Translations under genes and position numbers: made by a program
The notes under the pieces: model-generated
The model's input: the letters and a program-made list of their open reading frames with translations, nothing else
What the model was told of the DNA's origin: nothing
Database searches by the model: none
From: Actinostola sp. cb2023
Taxonomy: Eukaryota; Cnidaria; Anthozoa; Actiniaria; Actinostolidae
Direction of reading: 5' to 3'
NCBI GenBank assembly: GCA_033675265.1
Contig: JAUJYZ010000625.1
Span: 121,001 to 185,000, forward strand
DNA: 64,000 nucleotides
Shown here: positions 56,954 to 64,000 of the stretch, one piece after another
How the letters are laid out: the number at the start of each line of letters is the position of its first letter
Position numbering within the stretch: position 1 is the first letter of the stretch

Positions 56954-57122
56954 GAATTGTAGAACCGCTCACTCCAAACCATTTGCTTCTCCTAAGATCA
57001 GAACTGAACCCCCCTCCGGGTATCTTCTCAAGTGATGACATCTATTCTCGAAGGAAATGGAAGCAGCTTCAATACCTCGCTGATGTGTTTTGGTCCAGAT
57101 GGATTAAAGAATATTTACCGAA

Positions 57123-57310
57123 GTCAATGGGAATGAATAACAATGAACATCGGAGTGCGATAAGGTTACTTAATACGTTCTTCCGTGAACCGTATTTAAA
57201 AGTTGTGTTTCTCAGATGATATAGTATTTGCTAAATGTGTTGTGCTATTTCAATGACAAGAATGAACAACTGTTAATATTTTAGTTCACAGCAGCTTCAT
57301 TTTAAGGAAT
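57123..57310. mobile_element. CACAGG element internal fragment
   Basis: CCGTATTTAAAAGTTGTGTTT and AACAACTGTTAATATTTTAG match 15345-15460 of the complete copy. No termini. Confidence 0.75.
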
Positions 57311-57637
57311 GGTCAATGCTTAGCGTGCGTATATCCAGTTCTGGAAGCACGCGGATAGTTGGGAGAGCACGATGGTAGCGTAAGAGTTGCTCGAGGCGTA
57401 GCCGCATGTAGCCGCACGCATGTTGTCACGCATGCTTCAAAAATTGAACAAATTTGGACGTTGAACGAGTCGGGTTGTGAAAAAGCAAGCGTATGGAAAT
57501 TCCTTGTAAAACCCGATTGACAATAATCCTCTATTAAGAAAGGATGTATGTAGAAACGATCTACAATGTTTTTCGCCTTTTTTTCATTCAAACTTAAAGA
57601 TAAAAGACAAGAGTTTTTAGTCGAAAGTCACGTTGGT

Positions 57638-59173
57638 TCACTGCATGGCGCTTGGCATTACAATGTTCAAGTTTTGAATTGTGCATTTCGCAAAAATGGA
57701 GTCGACATGCATCGGTGGTTTTGCCTGAACTCCAGAAACAAGAAGGTTGTTTTGCTGTACATCTGTGGTAACCTGAAGGGATGGCTGAGACGGGACAATT
57801 GAACTGGATCGGCTTTCGTCAAGACTTCTTGAAAACACTTCACTGCAATGGTGTAGTTGTGCTGTAGAAGGTCGCGTGTTGTAATGAGCGAGGCTTTGCA
57901 CATTTCGATGGCCAGAGATTGACATAATGTGGCGGTTTGGTACTCCAGCATTGGACCACAGCGTTATGGCAGTGGCTCTAATCGAGTGGTTGGTGTATAC
58001 TCGGGACAGTTGTGCTTCTTGGCTGATTTCCTTCATCATACCATCTAGTTTGTTGATGCCAACTGGTCGGTTTTCGTACCAAGATGAATCAGTCGGCGCC
58101 CAGTTCTTTTTGGGATATTGGGCGGAAAATGCAGTACATTTCGGGTTCAACTTGGAAAGGTAGACCCTAAGAGCTCGATATCCGTCATTTGGATGGTTTG
58201 TTTCGTAGAGTCTGGCTTTTTTTTTCAGTGCTGTTGGTGTCCTTCAAACCCCCGAGGTGGTTCTTAGATACTTCATCATGCGCCATTGACATTGTTATGA
58301 AGTTTCGTCCAGCTGCATCAACTTCCAGTTTGAAGCTTGATGTTGTGAGTTGTCGCTGCCCCTCTCGACCTCTCCTACAAAAGTACAGGACATGAAACCA
58401 GACATTTCGCAGCAGAGATTGAGGATTCGTGAGGGAAAGGGCCTCGGACGATTTCAACTTCAAAAGATCTTCGTCCTCGATCGTTGGTTTGTGAACATAA
58501 TTTTCTTTGCCGCTTCGTTTTATATGGACAAGCTGTGCGTCTAGCATTTCGTTTGACCTCTTGAACCTGGGATCACAGGACATCTTCAAGATTTTGCAGT
58601 GAGGAGGCTGATTGAGATACCTCTCAATAGCATGACGGAAACCTAGAAGGGTTTTCTTTCCGTACATTTCGCCATCCTTCTTCCTCGCCTCCGCGTAAAA
58701 TCGTCTCAAGTTGGCGTCTATTTGGCCAATGGTCATTTCCTCTAAGGACGTCTTTATTGTCTTTTCCTTACACCAGGCTAACGTGAGAATAAGAAAGGTA
58801 ATAATTTGTATTTAGTATCGATGTACTGCTTGTTTTACGATTGACTGAAATTGTAAACTTATAGTTTTGTTTACTTTTTGTCACTGCATTACAGCAACTG
58901 TAATTGTAGAGATAATATATATTTAAATGTAGACTGCATTGACCATTCGTTTAAAATGCCATAGATGTTAATTTAATTTTAAATTGAGAAAGTACTTGAA
59001 TGAAAACTTTACCTTTGAAGGTTGAAACACACCGGTTCGTGTTTTTTTTCGTCCTCTGTGATTGCTTATCCAGAAGGATTTTTTGTAACTCTGTTTCCGA
59101 TAGATTGGCAAACCGGGTTGTTGTACTTGATTCTGTACTGGCTGTAGCTTCTAAGTCATAATTAAAATCAAAC
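57638..59173 (-). pseudogene. Crypton-type tyrosine recombinase (DUF3504), two exons
   Basis: Exon 59013-59173 (after TTTTCCCAG) reads RFANLSETELQKILLDKQSQ and RTKKNTNRCVSTFK, donor AAAG/GTAAAG. Exon 57638-58777 (acceptor CACGTTAG) continues AWCKEKTIKTSLEEM and LRRFYAEARKKDG, the core-binding domain. The catalytic domain follows: first Arg in CRRGREGQRQL, H-x-x-R in YTNHSIRATAI, and GHRNVQSLAHYN with the His and nucleophile Tyr. These enzymes cut and rejoin DNA through Tyr; Crypton elements use them to insert as circles. One break only: an A9/T9 run (58217-58225) shifts the frame between the two halves. No upstream exon or element termini found. Confidence 0.9.
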
Positions 59174-59787
59174 CTGGGAAAATCACATTATTCAAAAGTT
59201 TCCATCATAGCTTTAGCTTTTCATTTGACAAAAACTTGCTAAAAAATTTTTTCGCCGTGATTTGACGGGATGTTACTAATACAAGGAATGGGGAATGGGG
59301 AATGGTGAATGGGGAATGGCGAATGAGGAATGGGGAATGGGAGACTGGGGACGAGTGGTCAGCGGTAGTTGCCTTTAAAAGTGTCATGGCTGCTGTTACT
59401 GCTGTTACGAAGTCCTTGTGTGGAGTATATTTCGTGAGAAATATAAAAATATCGGTTAAAAGTTCATGTCCAACTAGAATACATATGCATATATTGTATT
59501 ATCTTCTATTAAATTGGGTTGTAGTTTTTTTATCGTTCCATTGCATTGGTTGGAGATCAATCACATACAAGATCAAGAGAAGAGGGATCGTGAGTAAGTA
59601 AGTTTATAACTTTCGGTATTTGGCTCTGTATTCAGCCAGTGACTATTCAGTATATAATTGAATTAAATTGAATTTAGTTACTTTTTAAAGGAGTTATATT
59701 TGCACCTATTAGACACAAAAGCCAATGACACACTCACTTGGAAATATTAAACAAGTTTATTCAGAGTTAAGCTTATTAAAAACTTAA

Positions 59788-60242
59788 AGTGCCTATCACC
59801 CCTGTGACATTGTTTTAAAAATATATTCAATATAAGCTGAATAGTTGGTGGGTTCAGTATTTTGTGATTTGAACCTTGCGTTTATGAGTTATAGAGGTTT
59901 GAAATCTCAATATGCAAATTTGATGACGTCTACTAAGACTTCATTTATTATACAAAAACGCCCTTGTGCTGATTACTGACATTTGAAAACTTACAGAATG
60001 TTTTCACAGTCTTTATAAATGATTTTATAACTTTTTCCCCATTTCAAAAAATAAGCTCTTCTTGAAAAAGTCTAAATAAGTTATGGCAAATTCCTGGGTT
60101 GACGTCATCAAATTTGCATATTGAGATTTCAAACCTCTATAACTCATAAACGCAAGGTTCAAATCACAAAATACTGAGCCCACCACTATTCAGCTTATAT
60201 TGAATAGATTTTTGAAAGAATCTCACAGGGGTGATAGGCACT
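59788..60242. mobile_element. TTAA-flanked MITE, complete (AGTGCC type)
   Basis: AGTGCCTATCACCCCTGTGA and complement, TTAA on both sides (59784-59787, 60243-60246). Long inner arms also pair (GAGTTATAGAGGTTTGAAAT). Reference copy for the remnants at 0.6-1.3 and 2.0-3.4 kb. Confidence 0.92.
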
Positions 60243-60321
60243 TTAAGCTTACATTAATAGTCTTCATACTGAATGTTAAGTTTTTCACTGAACTGTACAG
60301 TTATGTAAAGCTAGCACATAG

Positions 60322-60526
60322 AGTCGTTTTCGTATGAGTGGGAAACCTACGGCACGGAGTTACGGTCACGGTACGGAATCGAAGACATTGTATTCAACCA
60401 ATCACAGCGCGCAAAATCATCGCTCAACCAATCAGAATGCTTGGATACGGCATGATGATGGCGCGATACGGTCACCGCACGGCACGAACCGTACCGTAAC
60501 TACTTCCCACTCATACGAAAACGACT
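60322..60526. mobile_element. MITE with CGTACCGTGAC-rich arms
   Basis: AGTCGTTTTCGTATGAGTGG and complement at the ends. Inner inverted words around CACGGTACGG. CCAATCA words at 60396 and 60424. Directly followed by a run of 23 G (60528-60550). Confidence 0.8.
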
Positions 60527-61636
60527 TGGGGGGGGGGGGGGGGGGGGGGGTTGGGGTTGGAGTTCCATACATAAGAGGATGGGGATGCTCATAGGACATT
60601 TTGAAAATGTCTCGTAAAAGGTATGAGCATCCCTGCCCTTTTGACATGGGAGTCCTCTGAGTCACAGCTGAATATTTTGGAAAAGCTACTTTTTATTTAA
60701 TTATGAAAGTGTTATATCCTAACATCACTGAAACAATCTCAAAACAATAAAACGTTTTTGTGAGAAAAACAAATTCATTGTGTAACTAACAATGGCACTT
60801 GTGCACTTGCTGATGTAAACAGATGTATTTTATGATTTTTATTTGATTTTGTTGTTGATTATATAGGAATGCAATTAATTTTTGATACCAATTTTATATG
60901 TAATCTTGAGTTTTTTTAATTTTAAATTTGCAATTCAAATATACAATGTAATACAGTGCTCACACTTATGTGCTAGCTTTACATAACTGTACAGTTCAGT
61001 GAAAAACTTAACATTCAGTATGAAGACTATTTAAACTTGTTTAATATTTCCAAGTGAGTGTCATTGGCTTTTGTGTCTAATAGGTGCAAATATAACTCCT
61101 TTTAAAAAGTAACTAAATTCAATTTAATTCAATTATATACTGAATAGTCACTGGCTGAATACAGAGCCAAATACCGAAAGTTATAAACTTACTTACTCAC
61201 GATCCCTCTTCTCTTGATCTTGTATGTGATTGATCTCCAACCAATGCAATGGAACGATAAAAAAACTACAACCCAATTTAATAGAAGATAATACAATATA
61301 TGCATATGTATTCTAGTTGGACATGAACTTTTAACCGATATTTTTATGTTTCTCACGAAATATACTCCACACAAGGACTTCGTAACAGCAGTAACAGCAG
61401 CCATGACACTTTTAAAGGCAACTACCGCTGACCACTCGTCCCCAGTCTCCCATTCCCCATTCCTCATTCGCCATTCCCCATTCCCCATTCCCCATTCCCC
61501 ATTCCCCATTCCCCATTCCTTGTATTAGTAACATCCGATTTGACGTCAGCATGAACAATCTCTATGGTATATCCATTTCTTGTTCATAGATAACCAGCCA
61601 ATCAGAGCGCGCGTTATATCGTATCTATGTTATAAG

Positions 61637-62586
61637 AGTCCATCTCCATTCATGTCTCCTTATCGATGTCAGTGAATTTGAGTTCGTCTATATTTTTGCT
61701 TCAGATGGTTTATGCTGTGTTGGCATTCCGGCTTGTGTTTTAAGAAGTACTGTACTGTAAGAAAGTACAAAATAACGTAGATGAGAGAGTCATACTGTTT
61801 AAACAGATAAAGTACTGTGAGGTTCTTTGTTGAACTTGATTGAAGTGTATTTCATTGACAACTAACTGTACACAAGTCACAAGTCAAATATCTCGGTCAT
61901 AATTTATGAAAAATAACTGAAGCAGCCCTTCTGCCATAGTATAGGCAAGTGCTTTAATGTCTTTTATTAGAGAACAGTTAGAGCAAAAACTACTAAAACC
62001 TCAAGAAAACACTTCAGAAAATATATTTAATTCAGCTTACTTTTCAACAAAACTGTCGTGTGTCGAGCACAACATGCAATTCTCCACCATTCAAAATAAA
62101 AAAAAGGCTACTTTAAAACCGTCGAATTTCTTCTAAAGTTACTTAAAGTTGAAAATGAATTGTGAACTTCTAAACTTACCATGGATCAAGAATAGAATCC
62201 AAACGCTTACACCGAAAAAAACATGTTTTGTTTCATCAACTTCTCCGGCATTTTTAAAAACTTCAGTGACTTCACCCTGGGTACCCCCCACGGGCCTGTA
62301 GCGTGCGACGACTTCGGCTCTTCGGTTCACGGAAAAGTGCACCAGAGAAGTGCACCGCACATCAGGCCATGATACGCCATCAGTTTCACACCTTGTTTCA
62401 CTATGTACATTACTGCGGGCGCTTCTTGCAGGACGCGCACAGGGAGCCCAACATATTGCATTTCTATGCACAGGGATCCCAACGTATCGCGCGCACTCTA
62501 CCACAGGAAACCCATAAAAAACGCGCGATAAATGTATTTATATTTATTATTAAATATCCTCAAAATCAATAGTTGGGCTGCCTGTG
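61637..62586. mobile_element. CACAGG element, right half
   Basis: From TCCATCTCCATTCATGTCTC to the terminus AGTTGGGCTGCCTGTG it follows 15470-16429. The left half is absent. Confidence 0.83.
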
Positions 62587-63066
62587 TTACAGCCACGTAC
62601 GGTAGCGATGTGGTCATGGGCGCCGCCATGTTGGATGAAGCTAGCCTCGATATCGTTTAGCATCAAAACGAGGCTATAACCTCTTGCCGTTTCTCGCAAA
62701 CCAAATACTTTTGAAAAGTTGTCAATATTTTATGTTAGATGCTAGAATATCCTCAATTTCTAAACTTGCATCAAATGCATCAATTTCTACGCATTTAATT
62801 TTATTATGTTTTCTAAATATAAAGCAGTACCGAATTTGCTCGCATTTCACCGAATTTAGTCCCGTAAAAGGACACGTGATCTACATTTGGTGCCGAACAT
62901 TGCATCTATCTGTTTCAACTCGACGTTATTTACATGAATTGCGTTAATTTAAGCCATGTTTCACCTTTTTAGCATTTTTCCAATTTTGAACTGACCGTAC
63001 GAGTTTTATAAACTCATACTTATTCTTATACAATCTAGGTAAACCAATTTCTAGAGAAATCTATCT
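62587..63066. other. No recognised feature
   Basis: No coding motif or element end seen. Confidence 0.4.
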
Positions 63067-63245
<179 letters not shown>

Positions 63246-63254
63246 TTACAATAA

Positions 63255-63612
63255 CCTAGCGTAATCTCGCAATCTGATTGGCTCTCAGCCATTGTCAATA
63301 AGAGGACAGACACATAGAATGATGAATCGCTCGCGCACGAAGCCAGCGCGCGCTTGAAACGGTTTTTCTTTCAAACTTTATCCTTGTTTTTGGATGTTTT
63401 TTTGACTTTGTTATTGTAAAAAAGAAATCGCAAGCTGTTTTCCATTGTCTGTACTCTTATTGACAATGGATTTGACGTCCACACAAAATGTTCAAAACTT
63501 TGCAGTGAAACCACTCGCTACGCTCGTGGTTCCACTTGAGTTTTGAACATTTTGTGACGTCAAATCCATTGTCAATAAGAGTACAGACAATGGAAAACCG
63601 CTTGCGATTTGT
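63255..63612. repeat. Foldback element within the TCTA tract
   Basis: Inverted relative of 24236-24556. A segment from TTTACAATAACC is followed by a palindrome (63440-63600; GTCTGTACTCTTATTGACAA arms, tip CTCGCTACGCTCGTGG), ending at ATTTGTTAAA beside the next TCTA run. Confidence 0.85.
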
Positions 63613-63615
63613 TAA

Positions 63616-63669
<54 letters not shown>

Positions 63670-63678
63670 ATATATATA

Positions 63679-63945
63679 CAGCGATTTGCAAAAATTCTGT
63701 AAAATTTAATATATTGATATCTCGATATATAGTAATTTGCATAATCCTAATTCTTTGTTTTTAGCTATTATTAACCCTGAATCTAAACCCAAGTAACCTT
63801 TGTAGTATGTATGTGAAAAACAATTGACAAAAATTAACTCTAGAGGGCTTATTCAGCCATTTTATGATGAAAATTACCCACAATGCACCCGATATATTGA
63901 TATATCGATCGATATTGATTTTTACAGAATTTTTGCAAATCGCTG
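63679..63945. mobile_element. TA-flanked MITE between TCTA tracts
   Basis: CAGCGATTTGCAAAAATTCT and exact complement, TA borders, TCTA on each side. Same superfamily as 7334-7601. Confidence 0.88.
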
Positions 63946-63947
63946 TA

Positions 63948-64000
<53 letters not shown>

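Larger units (their letters stand above)
53991..57122 (+). pseudogene. BEL/Pao retrotransposon, internally deleted
   Basis: Plus strand. Gag part [18 protein letters not shown] and an AANHPIFGNL region, then a 9-residue repeat tract, then zinc knuckles ([29 protein letters not shown]). At about 54960 it jumps directly to the late part of pol, [20 protein letters not shown], then RNase H (NFSDASQQGYGAVTYLR, TIPRLELTAA) and integrase ([51 protein letters not shown]). Protease and the RT core are therefore deleted. Several frameshifts and stops. The end merges with a CACAGG fragment at about 57123; no LTRs recognised. Confidence 0.9.
59268..61536. mobile_element. Mutator-like element with about 0.5-kb TIRs, 9-bp TSD
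   Basis: Ends GGATGTTACTAATACAAGG and complement, flanked by GATTTGACG (59259-59267, 61537-61545). Arms of roughly 480 bases are nearly identical and begin with GGGGAATG/GGGAATGGC tandem words. The centre holds two other MITEs and no transposase. It lies just upstream of the Crypton exon. Confidence 0.88.

Noticed and set aside
40781..57122. A single LTR element spanning the gag remnant at 40.8/51.3 kb and the BEL pol at 54-57 kb
   Set aside because: The gag remnant has the gypsy-type capsid pattern, while 53991-57122 has its own BEL-type gag; they are better read as two elements.
60120..60180. tRNA B-box-like GGTTCAAATC
   Set aside because: Part of the TTAA MITE; no A box or cloverleaf around it.

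Overview
This window is eukaryotic, animal-type DNA: AT-rich, with spliced exons using GT-AG borders, SRCR-domain exons and a very dense, nested load of transposable elements. I see no tRNA, rRNA, operon or CRISPR. The mix of scavenger-receptor exons, Penelope-like elements (PLE) with GIY-YIG domains, BEL/Pao, Crypton and SWIM-YqaJ transposon genes suits an early-branching or marine invertebrate. A cnidarian is my best guess, with low confidence. The only clear non-transposon coding sequence is two SRCR exons (3.5 kb and 39.1 kb, + strand, both phase 1-1), which could belong to one receptor gene with a roughly 35 kb intron full of mobile DNA.

Layout. 0-7 kb: palindromes, a Mutator-like MITE, TTAA-flanked MITEs nested in one another, SRCR exon 1 and a 40-bp satellite of about 49 units. 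7-20 kb: two near-identical PLE copies in opposite orientation, each cut by a 'CACAGG' terminal-inverted-repeat (TIR) element, then a second PLE family carrying a hammerhead ribozyme that is split by a 242-bp palindrome. 22-28 kb: a complete 5.6-kb DNA transposon with AT target duplications. On one strand it codes for a THAP/DDE transposase and on the other for a SWIM-YqaJ nuclease. It sits inside a TA MITE and itself holds further nested insertions. 28-39 kb: PLE fragments, TA MITEs, a 41-bp short repeat, a 1.9-kb TTAA element with very long inverted arms, and an orphan Crypton-type exon. 39-52 kb: SRCR exon 2, then a gypsy-type gag remnant split by a 10.2-kb TTAA element, which is split in turn by a gypsy retrotransposon with indistinguishable LTRs. 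52-57 kb: a LINE remnant and a deleted BEL/Pao element whose gag carries a 9-residue coding minisatellite. 57-59 kb: a two-exon Crypton tyrosine recombinase, nearly intact. 59-64 kb: a long-TIR element with a 9-bp target duplication, another CACAGG fragment, and TCTA microsatellites holding a foldback element and a TA MITE.

How it works together: the genes here are parasites rather than a pathway. What gives the window its value is the stratigraphy. Symmetric arms, second copies and interrupted reading frames let the pre-insertion sequence be read directly for many insertions. Most coding copies are broken by one to three frameshifts or stops, several of them in homopolymers. Domain and family names rest on motif recognition from memory. 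No database search was run.
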